DNA of 64,000 bases from SHZL01 sp963815185. GTDB lineage: Bacteria; Pseudomonadota; Gammaproteobacteria; Xanthomonadales; SZUA-36. Of this stretch, positions 37,853 to 47,084 are shown piece after piece. The notes beneath the pieces were generated by a model. That model saw only the letters and a list, made by a program, of their open reading frames with translations. It searched no databases and was not told the DNA's origin. The stretch covers positions 1,054,001-1,118,000 of the forward strand of contig CAWFGC010000009.1 in the NCBI GenBank assembly GCA_963815185.1. Direction: 5' to 3'. A program made the translations under genes and the position numbers. Positions within the stretch are counted from its first letter, which is position 1. Each line of letters starts with the position of its first letter.

Positions 37853-40184
37853 ATGGAATCTGCCGAAACCCGCAACCCTTTCATCCGTCTGGTCAAAGCC
37901 CTCGGGCCGGACAGCCTGATCAAAGCCCTTAGCGGGGCCGCCATGTTGTGGGCCTTTCTGCCGGATGACGGCTCAACCGCTTATGCGATTCACCGCGCGT
38001 TTTACCATGATCTTTGGGGCGAAGCAGACATCGCCAAGCGTTTCGTCCTTGTGTTTGGGCTGCGTCGTCTCCTTTCCGGTCAATTTGGCGGTCGCCATGG
38101 TGTTGACTCTGCGTTGCGGCGAACGCGTGCGCCAGGAAACAGGCAAGGGCCGGTTGCAACAGCTTTGGGAGCAGATCGGGCTGTCAAGCAGGAAAGCCGT
38201 GCCACCACCCTGGTATTACATGTTCGAGATGTACCAGGACGAGCATCGTGCCCGGGCGCTCGAATACCTGTACCGCTTCGAGACCAAGGCCGCACTCTAC
38301 CCGGCGTTGAGAAAATATCTGTCGAGCAAATCATCCACGGAGGCCTTGAGCAACAAAGCCCTGTTTGCCGAGTACTGCCGGGAAAACAACGTGGCTGCGG
38401 TAGCCGCGCTGGGGACGATGATCAAGGGTCATCTCGAGCGGCTGGATGGCGGCACGGAGGGCTTGCCCCACTGTGACCTGTTCCTGAAACCCATACGCGG
38501 CGCCGGTGGCCGCGGTGCCTCACGTTGGATTTACGGCCAGGATGGCCTGTATCGAGGCAACCAGGGCACGGAACTGGACGAAGCCGGGCTGATTGACTAC
38601 CTCGCTGAACTGTCGCAAACCGAGGCCTACGTGATTCGCAAGTTCGTCACCAACCACTCTGAACTCACCAATCTCGCCGGCGGCGTGTTGAGCACGGTCC
38701 GGATCGTCACTTGCCTTGATGAGAATGGTCATCCCGAGGTGATGTTTGCGGTATTGCGTGTCGCCAGCAAGCCGGGTGTGGTCGTCGATAACTTCCATAA
38801 GGGCGGGGTCGCTGCAAGCGTCGATCTGGAAACCGGCAGGCTCTCGCAGGCAAGCAACATGGGCATGCTGGCCGATTCACAATGGTGGGACCTGCATCCA
38901 GTCAATGGCGCCCCGATTTGCGGGCGCATCCTGCCGATGTGGGACGAGGTAAAGCGCCTCGCCTTGCGTGCCCATGCTATTTTCTTGGATCATGTTGCGA
39001 TCGGTTGGGACATTGCCATCTGCGAACAAGGTCCATTGCTGGTAGAAGGCAACAAGTCGCCGGACCTGGACATCATCCAGAGGATGTCCCGCCAACCGCT
39101 CGGCAACAGCCGCTTCAGCCAATTGTTCCTCCACCATATTGCGCGCGCATTTGCCCGGCAGGCAGATGGCCGCTACCAGCCAGAATCCCTTAACGCAAGC
39201 ATACGAAATCTACCGCGCTCCTTCGAGCAAATAACCGAGACGGTTTCCATGGGCATTGACACTGCAAAAGCTTCCTTACCGTTCGGCAATGGCGCTTCGA
39301 ACACGGCTTGCATTTTTGAAGTCGCTCCAGGCGCCGATCACGCCGACCCCAAGCTTCGCGAACAGGCGCTGGCCACTTTGGAGCACGGTGGGGTTGTTTT
39401 CCTTCCTCAGGCCGGCTTTGAGCTCACCGAGCATGAAAAGGAATTGGTTCTCGATGCCGCTGTGACCTTGCCGACACGCAAGGAACGCGAAAGCCGGAAC
39501 GGGCGGCCGACCGTGATTTACGATCCCGGTGTTGCACATATCCTGCACTCGCGGATGCCGAAACCCGGGCGGAATGAACTCGAAGCGCTGATGGCACGCT
39601 ACAGCGATTGGGCGGAGTCACTCGTATGCGATTTGTTTCCAGGTTATGCAGGCAAAATCGACCGCGACCGCCTCACCTACCGGCCCTGCGAGCGCATCGA
39701 CCCGCAGGGCCTGCACGTCGATGCAAGCTATGGCCGGCCCACGGAAGGACGCGGCATGCTGCGCGTGTTCTGTAACATCAACCCGACCGGGCAAGCGCGC
39801 GTCTGGCGGGTGGGCGAAACCTTCGAACCCTTTGCCCGGCGTTTTTTGCCCATGGCCAAACCGCCGCGCACCAGCCGCATAGAAGGGCTGCTGGGCAGTC
39901 TGGGCCTGACCAAAGGCCGGCGCACGGCTTATGACCGCCTGATGGCGGATATCCGCGGCCAGGTCAAGCGCAATGAGGAATACCAGCGTTCGGGACCCCA
40001 AAGAGAAGTCAGCTTTCCGTCCGGTTCGGTCTGGATCGCCATTACCGATCTGGTCTTGCATGCCGCCGTTTCAGGGCAGCACAGCTTCGACCAGACGTTT
40101 TTTCTGCCGGCTGCGGCGATGCGTGAACCCGAGCGGTCTTCGCTCAGGATACTGGAACAACTGGGCGGCTACAGCCTGATTTGA
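37853..40184 (+). CDS. ATP-grasp (sugar-transfer-associated) fused to Kdo hydroxylase domain; frameshift near N-terminus
   Basis: The N-terminal portion (37853 to about 39200) is an ATP-grasp protein: PWYYMFEMYQDEHRARA, LFLKPIRGAGGRGAS (nucleotide lysine and glycine loop) and LLVEGNKSPDLDIIQ (metal-binding Glu/Asn), as in sugar-transfer-associated ATP-grasp proteins. The C-terminal 311 residues match Fe(II)/2-oxoglutarate Kdo hydroxylases (KdoO): LEHGGVVFLPQ, the LHVDA iron motif at 39711, RVFCNINP, RVWRVGETFEPFARRFLP, LHAAVSGQHSFDQTFFLP. The joined frame has no stop between them. ATG 39249 could be an internal start. One surplus base near 38045-38065 shifts the first about 65 codons. Predicted role: modification of the LPS inner core. 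Confidence 0.85.
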
Positions 40185-40228
40185 GATTGCTTTTGCGGCG
40201 GCTGGGCGATACCAGCCCGCCCGATCTC

Positions 40229-41087
40229 TCACCAGCGGCGAGAAGCGGTCAGCCGCTGCCACAACTTGCGCGGCAGTCGGCCCAGGCGGGAACGGCGCGG
40301 TGTCAGATACGATTGCAGTATGGATTCGCTGGCATCCGCCGCAAAGCCGTTAGCCGGTACTTCCAGTCCTGCAGACCAGAGGATGCCGTTGACGATCAGG
40401 CGGCGCAGGCCCGCATGCGACCAGGCGGAGTGCGCGTCCAGACCGGTGAACGCAAAGGATCGCCCGCCGCCGGGCCTCTGATACGCCCAGGCTACAATGT
40501 CTTCATCGCCGCCATCCGGAGAACCCGCATATCGCTTGCCCGACCACAGCAGCGGAACGACGCCCTGCAAGCCGTCGCAAAAAGCAATCGCGTTGAGCCA
40601 GCCATCGAGAATCTTCCAGGGCTCCACGCCGCGGGTAATCGGGTGCAGCGGAAAAATTCCGATGCTCGCTCTTCCAATGCCCACGCCTGGACGTGCCCGG
40701 AGCATAGACGCCGCCAAGCAAGCGCTGGCCAAGCGCGATGTGCGCTGCGGGAAACCCCACAGTCTGGTGAATCATCACGATGCCAACACCCTTTTGCGCA
40801 GCCCGCTCGAGGCAATCCAGGCGCTCCGGCGCCGCCAGGAATCCCTGCCCGCCGCCGCCCTTGTCGTAGAAGACCAGGGCCGCCGCGTTTTCCAGCAGGG
40901 ATTCGTCCGCCGCCCAACCGCCGGTGACCACAATGGGCTCCACGCCTTCCGCCTTCGCCAGCAAATCCGCAAGCAGGCGGCAGCCGGCAACATAGTCGTG
41001 GTGGCCAAGCCGGTCGTTGGGTTTTACCCGCCCTGCAACAAGGGCGATGCGCGTCGGGGCTGATACGAACTCTGAAGAAACTGGCAT
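40229..41087 (-). CDS. ThuA-like domain protein, frameshifted
   Basis: Class-I-glutamine-amidotransferase-like fold protein of the ThuA (trehalose utilisation) family. It carries HHDYVAGCRLLADLL, VVTGGWAADESLLE, ALVFYDKGGGGQ, MIHQTVGFP, then HPITRGVEPWKILDG, VAWAYQRPGGGRSFAFTGLDAHSAW and NGILWSAGLEVP. The start is ATG 41087, chosen for a nearby AGG. One surplus T near 40655 separates the halves. Family members act on sugars or their oxidised derivatives, but most are uncharacterised. It is convergent with the ATP-grasp/KdoO gene. Confidence 0.8.
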
Positions 41088-41313
41088 AAGACCTGCTCTT
41101 TCCCGGAAGGCTTTCGTGGCGCCCAATTGCCGTGGTGATCGGGACGCGGACCATGGTGTTGGGGGATTATCCTTTCTAATTGCAACAAATTGTAATTTGC
41201 AACGGCTACTTCAATCCATTACAACACCGTTGTTGGCTGCAGACCAACAGGACTGACCGGTTAATTGCGTGGGATGCGCCGCGCAGTCAAAGTTCAGCTT
41301 TGTAGACGAGATT

Positions 41314-41338
41314 GATTTTTGCCGCAGCATCCGTCTAA
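41314..41338 (+). promoter_or_regulatory. Candidate ECF-sigma promoter of the secreted-protein gene
   Basis: GATTTTTGCC (41314-41323), eight bases, CGTCTAA (41332-41338). The first ten bases are identical to the sigma-gene copy at 33279. Start codon of the gene is 108 bases downstream. The rest of the gap 41088-41446 shows no gene. Confidence 0.65.
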
Positions 41339-41446
41339 TTTTAAGACCCTGTTGCAGGGCGCCTCGGCGCATTGGTTTGGGAATACCTCAATGAGGCCGC
41401 AGCATCCGGTCTCCAATCTGACGGGCTATTTTTGGGCCCGGGGAGA

Positions 41447-42544
41447 ATGAATATGGAAAGAAACTGCACCCATCAACAGGTACCAATTACCCGGCTTGCA
41501 TTGCAGTCGCTACCCATGTTGCTTGCCGCGTTGCTACTGGTTCCGGCCGCGGGAAATGCCGCAAGCCCTGCCGCAGCCGGCAATCATATGGAAAGCCTGT
41601 TCGGACTGGCCAATGTTTGTGAAGGCACAGCCAGAACGGCTTACCTGGGCTGTATCAATGAAAAGAGGGATGACTTTTGGATCGGCCTGGGGAATTGCAA
41701 CTATATCAGTGACGTACAGGACCGAAAAGATTGCTTTGATGAGAACCGCACCGGCCACGAGGACGGGGATGACGAATGCGCGGGGCAACTGGACGGACGC
41801 AACGAGGTCTGTGATCTGCTTGGTGAAACCCGCTATGAACCGGAATACGCACCCGAAGACTTTGTCGATCCCATGGCCATTGGAGACACGGTCGAGCCCA
41901 ATCCGTTTTTCCCGCTGGTGCCCGGTTACCGGTGGGTGTACGAGGGCAATGGCGAACACAATGAGGTCGAAGTGCTGAATGAGACCCGGGAAATCGACGG
42001 GGTAACATGCGTGGTTGTGCATGACTTCGTAAGCGAACTGTCCTCCCCCGATGAAGGCGAAAGCACCGTGCAGCAGGACGAAGGTGATGGCAATGGCGTC
42101 GGGCCTGTCACAGAAGACACGCTTGATTGGTACGCACAGGATGCCGACGGAAACGTCTGGTACTTCGGCGAGATTTCCCAGAGCTTCGAAGACGGCATAT
42201 TGGTTGACATCGAAGGTTCATGGACTTCCGGCGTAGAGGGTGCCAAGCCGGGTATCGTGATGTATGCGATGCCGGAGGTCGGTAGCATATACCGCCAGGA
42301 GTTCTTTCTGGGGGACGCCGAGGATATGGCAAAAATCGTGAGCCTGGATGCGACGCCGGACCTCGCCGCAAGCAATCCCGGAGACTGCAGCATGGGTTGC
42401 CTGCAGACGGAGGAGTGGACGCCTGTCGCACCGGATGACCCCCACGAATACAAGTATTACCAGGCGGGTGTGGGAACGGTTCAGGAAGCCGTGCCGGATA
42501 CGGGCGAAACTCTGGATCTGATCGAGTTTTCAACCGGAAATTGA
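41447..42544 (+). CDS. Secreted protein of unknown function, acidic
   Basis: About 365 residues from ATG 41447 (GGGGAG just upstream; ATG 41453 is an alternative). A signal peptide ends near AGNAAS. The mature protein is strongly acidic and has about ten cysteines, several in pairs (CEGTARTAYLGC, CNYISDVQDRKDC, CSMGC). The second half has the pattern PGYRWVYEGN and DTLDWYAQDADGNVWYFGE, seen in some uncharacterised exported proteins. A sequence like the ECF promoter lies upstream and a strong terminator follows, so it is a single-gene unit. No function can be given. Confidence 0.75.
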   Translation: MNMERNCTHQQVPITRLALQSLPMLLAALLLVPAAGNAASPAAAGNHMESLFGLANVCEGTARTAYLGCINEKRDDFWIGLGNCNYISDVQDRKDCFDENRTGHEDGDDECAGQLDGRNEVCDLLGETRYEPEYAPEDFVDPMAIGDTVEPNPFFPLVPGYRWVYEGNGEHNEVEVLNETREIDGVTCVVVHDFVSELSSPDEGESTVQQDEGDGNGVGPVTEDTLDWYAQDADGNVWYFGEISQSFEDGILVDIEGSWTSGVEGAKPGIVMYAMPEVGSIYRQEFFLGDAEDMAKIVSLDATPDLAASNPGDCSMGCLQTEEWTPVAPDDPHEYKYYQAGVGTVQEAVPDTGETLDLIEFSTGN

Positions 42545-42637
42545 CAAGTTGTGGGCTGCCGGTGAACAGGACGCGGCAATGAGAAAATAATGCTTTTAGC
42601 CTGACTCTCTGCCGGTTAATGGCAGGAATCAGAATTG

Positions 42638-42662
42638 CGCGGCCTTCTGGCCGCGTTTTTTT
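42638..42662 (+). terminator. Rho-independent terminator
   Basis: CGCGGCC (42638-42644), TTCT loop, GGCCGCG (42649-42655), then seven T. It ends the secreted-protein gene just before the P450 gene. Confidence 0.9.
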
Positions 42663-42668
42663 GCCTGT

Positions 42669-44090
42669 ATGATCTGTCTTCCCAGTACGCGCTTGCAGAC
42701 CGGAGAACAAATTGCGGTATTCATCAATGGCGATCGGCCGGAGAATAGGGTGAACTTCGACGCCACAGCTCTTGAACCCATTTACGACCCCCTGCAATAC
42801 GATGCAGGGGTGCCGTTCGAACTGCTGGCCGAACTGCGGGCGGAGCATGCGGTTGTCTGGGTGGACGAGCATGCATTGTCCCACTGGCCGGGTGGCCGGG
42901 GGTTTTGGTTGGTTTTGCGTCATCAGGAAGTGCACCAGGTGCTGAAGAAGCCACGCCTGTATTCGTCGGCTTTGGGCGCGACGCAGCTAATGGATCCCGC
43001 CAGCGCGGAAGATCTGGACTACGTTCGCAAGATGATGCTGAACATGGACCCGCCGGAGCACACACGCTTGCGGCGCCTGCTGCAGAATTCGTTCACCTCG
43101 CGCGCCATTGAAAAGATCGAAGCCGGCATACGGGATCACGCACGGGCCATTTTCGACCGTGTGCTGGGTGAGCAGCAGGAAGGTGAGTGCGATTTCGCCA
43201 ATGATGTGGCCGCCGATATGCCCTTGCTCAGCCTGGCGGATATTCTGGGCATGCCGCAGGAAGACCGCTACCTGATGTATGACTGGGCCAATCGGGTAAT
43301 CGGTTTTCAGGACCCCGAATACAAACGCTCCAATGCTTTTGATCAGGCCCGTGGCAGCACTATTGCGCGCGCAGCCATGAAACTCAGGCCCCAGCCCGAT
43401 GCGCAGGGCAACATGCCCAACCCGCGGGCGCGGGCAGGTATGCCGGACCTGTACCGTTATGCACACTTGCTGGCCGAGCAAAAACGCCAGCAGCCCGGCG
43501 ATGATGTGATGTCCATTCTGCTGGCCCAGGTCGATGAGGAGGGCGGCAAGGTTTCGATCGAGGAATTCGAAAACATGTTCTGGCTGTTCGCGGTGGCGGG
43601 AAATGAAACCCTGCGCAACGGCATTCCGGGAGGCATGCTGGCCCTGCTGCAACACCCCGGGGCCCTGGAGCAGTTACGCGCCAAGCCGGAACTCTTGCCG
43701 CTCGCGGTCGATGAGATGCTGCGCTGGTGGACGCCGGTAATGATTTTCCGCCGCACCGCGGCTGAAGATACCCAATTGGCCGGGCAGCAGATTCGCGCCG
43801 GTGACAAAGTGGTGGTGTCCTTCGTTTCCGCCAATCGCGATGAAAGGGTTTTCAAGCAGCCCGATGATTTCGATATCACCAGGGACCCCAACCCGCATTG
43901 CGCATTCGGTTACGGGCCGCACTTCTGCCTTGGCGCGCATTTGGCCAGGACCCAGATGCAGGCGCTGTTTGGCGAAATGCTGCGGCGGCTGGAGCATATC
44001 GAACTGGCCGGCGAAGTGCGTTATCTGCGCTCCAATTTTCAGCGTGGAATGAAGTATTTTCCGGTTAAATGGCGCAGGATCATAGCGTAG
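42669..44090 (+). CDS. Cytochrome P450 (CYP, AGNET type)
   Basis: A 473-residue soluble bacterial P450. I-helix motif FAVAGNETLRNG, ExxR in VDEMLRWWTPV region, and the heme-binding signature FGYGPHFCLGAHLAR with the Cys ligand. The AGNET sequence, with Glu instead of the usual Asp, is typical of CYP125/CYP142-like steroid or long-chain terminal hydroxylases; this is suggestive only. ATG 42669 comes seven bases after the terminator; GTG at 42750 is an alternative start. It needs ferredoxin and reductase genes, none of which are in the window. Confidence 0.93.
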   Translation: MICLPSTRLQTGEQIAVFINGDRPENRVNFDATALEPIYDPLQYDAGVPFELLAELRAEHAVVWVDEHALSHWPGGRGFWLVLRHQEVHQVLKKPRLYSSALGATQLMDPASAEDLDYVRKMMLNMDPPEHTRLRRLLQNSFTSRAIEKIEAGIRDHARAIFDRVLGEQQEGECDFANDVAADMPLLSLADILGMPQEDRYLMYDWANRVIGFQDPEYKRSNAFDQARGSTIARAAMKLRPQPDAQGNMPNPRARAGMPDLYRYAHLLAEQKRQQPGDDVMSILLAQVDEEGGKVSIEEFENMFWLFAVAGNETLRNGIPGGMLALLQHPGALEQLRAKPELLPLAVDEMLRWWTPVMIFRRTAAEDTQLAGQQIRAGDKVVVSFVSANRDERVFKQPDDFDITRDPNPHCAFGYGPHFCLGAHLARTQMQALFGEMLRRLEHIELAGEVRYLRSNFQRGMKYFPVKWRRIIA

Positions 44091-44168
44091 CAGGGCACCG
44101 GCGCTTTACTATTTCCGCCATAGCATCAACACTATCAACATATCTCGCATTACACACAGGAGTTAGAA

Positions 44169-45593
44169 ATGGCAAAGTTTCCCATGATCATCAATGGTCA
44201 ACCCGTCATGACAGAAAAAACTGTTGGCGTGATAAATCCCGCCACGGGTGAAAATTTTGCAGAGGTTCCGGTTGGAACCCCGCAGCATGTCAACGACGCG
44301 GTCAAAGCCGCGCGCGCCGCCTTCCCGGCCTGGTCGGCCCTCAGTCATGCCGAGCGCAAAAAGAAACTGCACGAACTGGCCGCCGCGCTCGAAGCCAATA
44401 TGCCGGAACTGATGCAGTTGCTGACCCAGGAAACCGGCAAGCCCATGGGGGGTTACCTGGGCGTCGGTTCAGGCATGGAAGTCGGCGGCTCGATGGCCTG
44501 GATGCAAGCGACCGCTGAAACGGAACTGCCGGTTGAAGTCATCCAGGATGACGACACCGCGCGGGTTGAAGTGCACCACAAACCGATCGGTGTCGTCGGC
44601 TCCATCACCCCGTGGAATTGGCCGCTGATGATTGCGGTCTGGCACTACGCGCCGGCCTTGCTGGCGGGAAATACCGTGGTGGCAAAGCCATCGGAATACA
44701 CTCCGGTGACGACCTTGAGGTTCGCGCAGATAGCCAATGAGATTCTGCCGCCGGGCGTACTGAATGTGGTGGCCGGTGACGGCGCCGTCGGAGCGGCCAT
44801 CGCGAGTCACCCCGATATCAACAAGGTGGTTTTCACGGGCTCGAGCCGCACCGGCAGATCGGTCATGCAGGCCGCCGCCGGCAATCTGAAACGGCTCACG
44901 CTGGAACTCGGCGGCAACGACGCCGGCATCGTCCTGCCCGACGTCGATCCCAAACAGGTCGCGGCGAAACTGTTTGGCGTATGTTTCCACAACAATGGAC
45001 AGACCTGTCAGGCGCTCAAACGCTTGTACGTCCACGAAGACATTTACGATCAGGTATGCGCTGAAATGGCGACCATCGCCAAAAGCGTCAAGACCGGTAA
45101 CGGACTGGAGGAAGATACCGATCTGGGCCCGTTACAGAATGAGAAACAGCTCAATATCGTGCGCGAACTGGCGGCCGATGCCAGGGCAGCGGGCGCGACT
45201 TTTCTGACGGGTGGCGTCGATGATGACCGTCCCGGCTATTTTTACCCGGCCACCATCGTGACCAATATCAGTGACGGCTCGCGTCTGGTCGACGAAGAAC
45301 AGTTCGGACCGATCGTTCCGGTGATCAAATACACCGATGTGGACGACGCCATCCGGCGCGCCAATGCCAGCACCTCAGGTCTCGGCGGCTCGATATGGTC
45401 AAGCGATATCGCCGCGGCGGCAAAACTGGCGGAACGCCTGCAGGCCGGGTCGGTTTGGGTCAATACCCACGCCGACATCCAGCCCAATGCCCCGATGGGC
45501 GGCATGAAACAGTCGGGCGTCGGCTGTGAGTTCGGCCGCTGGGGCCTGGCGGAAAACACCGATATCCAGACCGTCAAAATCAACAAGGGCTGA
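44169..45593 (+). CDS. NAD(P)-dependent aldehyde dehydrogenase
   Basis: A 474-residue member of the ALDH superfamily with PWNWPLMIAVWHYAPALLAGN (cofactor), FTGSSRTGR, the catalytic Glu in LELGGNDAG and the catalytic Cys in NNGQTCQALKR, and a C-terminal MGGMKQSGVG. AGGAG lies seven bases before ATG 44169. It follows the P450 gene and precedes a MaoC-type gene, so it may oxidise an aldehyde made from the P450 product. Confidence 0.93.
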   Translation: MAKFPMIINGQPVMTEKTVGVINPATGENFAEVPVGTPQHVNDAVKAARAAFPAWSALSHAERKKKLHELAAALEANMPELMQLLTQETGKPMGGYLGVGSGMEVGGSMAWMQATAETELPVEVIQDDDTARVEVHHKPIGVVGSITPWNWPLMIAVWHYAPALLAGNTVVAKPSEYTPVTTLRFAQIANEILPPGVLNVVAGDGAVGAAIASHPDINKVVFTGSSRTGRSVMQAAAGNLKRLTLELGGNDAGIVLPDVDPKQVAAKLFGVCFHNNGQTCQALKRLYVHEDIYDQVCAEMATIAKSVKTGNGLEEDTDLGPLQNEKQLNIVRELAADARAAGATFLTGGVDDDRPGYFYPATIVTNISDGSRLVDEEQFGPIVPVIKYTDVDDAIRRANASTSGLGGSIWSSDIAAAAKLAERLQAGSVWVNTHADIQPNAPMGGMKQSGVGCEFGRWGLAENTDIQTVKINKG

Positions 45594-45638
45594 TCGAGTC
45601 CCGAAGTCTGGGTAAGCGAGAGGCGACGGGCGAGCGCA

Positions 45639-46100
45639 GTGGCTTTGATTTACTTCGAGGATGTGGTTCTTGGGAAACAGTTGCGGCACGGTCCTTACAA
45701 AGTGACCGAGCGGGACATCATCGACTTTGCCACCCAATGGGAACCGCGCCCCCACCACATTGACCCGGTAGCGGCCAAGGAGACGACTCTGGGCGGGCTC
45801 ACCGCGGCAGGCCCCCACCTGGTTTCCATCTGCTACCGCCTTTGCGCGGAGGTGAACTATCTCGGCGCGGACTGTCTGGCAGGCATTGCCGCCCTCGGCA
45901 TGGAGGTCAAGTGGCTGCAATACGTACGGCCGGGCGACGAACTGATGCTGCACCGGGTGCCGACCGAAAAACGGCTTTCGAAAAGCCGGCCAGGTACCGG
46001 CATCATCGTGCATGAAAACTCCCTGCATAACCAGAATGGGGATAGGGTGTTCGTCATGAACGTGACTGCCCTGTATGACTGCCGGCCAACGCCGGGCTAA
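45639..46100 (+). CDS. MaoC-type (R)-specific enoyl-CoA hydratase-like protein
   Basis: A 153-residue single hot-dog protein starting at GTG 45639. MaoC features: YFEDVVLGKQLRHGPYKVTERDIIDFATQWEPRPHH, with the catalytic Asp/His region, and GLTAAGPHLVSICYRL. It lies 45 bases after the aldehyde dehydrogenase gene. It could hydrate or dehydrate a CoA ester in the same pathway. Confidence 0.87.
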   Translation: MALIYFEDVVLGKQLRHGPYKVTERDIIDFATQWEPRPHHIDPVAAKETTLGGLTAAGPHLVSICYRLCAEVNYLGADCLAGIAALGMEVKWLQYVRPGDELMLHRVPTEKRLSKSRPGTGIIVHENSLHNQNGDRVFVMNVTALYDCRPTPG

Positions 46101-46386
46101 TCCCGAAAAAGGGACGAAAAAGGGGTCGGATACAATTTCCAAAAAAGTATCCGGCTCCTTTTCTTTGACGTGTCCGTTCATAGCGACATTCAGTTGCGAT
46201 TTGGACCTACGGACCCAACCGGTGAGTGAAACACCTAATGTTAATGGCTGTCCCAATATGGCTTTAATGTCCGATCCACAGTTGTTGCGTTTGATCTCCC
46301 TGCCACCCCAGTCCACCAGCTCCAGAGCTGGTGAGCGCAATAAACAGGTTTTTCTCGGGAGAAGAGTCGGTCATTACTCAGATGGA
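46101..46386. other. Gene-free stretch with a REP-like GGGGTCGGATAC block
   Basis: No gene recognised. At 46120-46160 GGGGTCGGATACAATTTCC and a downstream GTATCCGGCTCC block resemble the tails seen at REP/RAYT-type repeats. The rest shows no structure I can name. Confidence 0.4.
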
Positions 46387-47084
46387 TCATTGACTGAATT
46401 GTTTCTCTCCGAACATCGTGTCATAGGCTTCTTCAGTGGGGCTGCCGATTTTCATCTGTTCTTCAAGCACGGCAATACCGCGCTGCACCGCAGGGCGTTC
46501 CCCTATGGTCTCCTCCCACCGCTTTACGTGGGGATACTTCTCGATATCGATTTTGTGCAATTTTCGCTGTATCGGATATGGTCCACGGATAGGTCGCCAA
46601 ATCGCAATAGAGTAGTCAGGGCCCGCCAGGTAAGCGGATTCCCTGAGCCGATCATCCAGCACTCCGTACAGCTGTTCCGTCATTTTGTGGTAGCGATCCC
46701 GCGCCAGCGGTATATTCTCGGGGCAATAGCCCTGGAAGTAGCCGTTCTGGCCGAAAATCGGACCAATGTTACCCATCTGGAACATGAGCCACTGGATCAC
46801 CTGGTAGCGCTGCGCCATATCGGCGGGCCACAACCTGCCGGATTTCTCGGCCAGAGACATCAAAATGGCGCCGGATTCGAAACCGCATAGCGCCTGCCCC
46901 CGGGGCCATCGGTGTCGACGATGGCCGGGATGCGGTGGTTTGGGCTGATCTTGAGAAAAGCGGGATCAAACTGTTCGCCCTTGAGAATGTCGATCGGGTG
47001 CACTTCATATTCGAGCCCCACTTCCTCCAGCATGATGGCGCTCTTGTGACCGTTGGGTGTCGGCCAGTAATAATGCTCAATCAA
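46387..47084 (-). CDS. Glutathione S-transferase (YfcG/YghU-like), frameshifted
   Basis: N-terminal thioredoxin-fold part HYYWPTPNGHKSAIMLEEVG and ISPNHRIPAIVDTDGPGG match the disulfide reductase-type GSTs of the YfcG/YghU group. The C-terminal helical domain QWLMFQMGNIGPIFGQNGYF also matches. The likely start is TTG 47084. One base is missing near 46890, between the N-domain (YAV) and FESGAIL-like continuation. A second local shift near 46595-46610 replaces an expected AD-L-A-T-Y-P-W region, with frame recovery after it. It is either error-rich sequence or an early pseudogene. Confidence 0.75.

Noticed and set aside
39249..40184. Annotating KdoO as a separate gene from ATG 39249
   Set aside because: There is no stop codon before it in the ATP-grasp frame and no convincing ribosome site; kept as an alternative within the fusion entry.
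40181..40927. A 248-codon plus-strand open frame
   Set aside because: Antisense to the ThuA-like gene, whose conserved motifs identify the coding strand.
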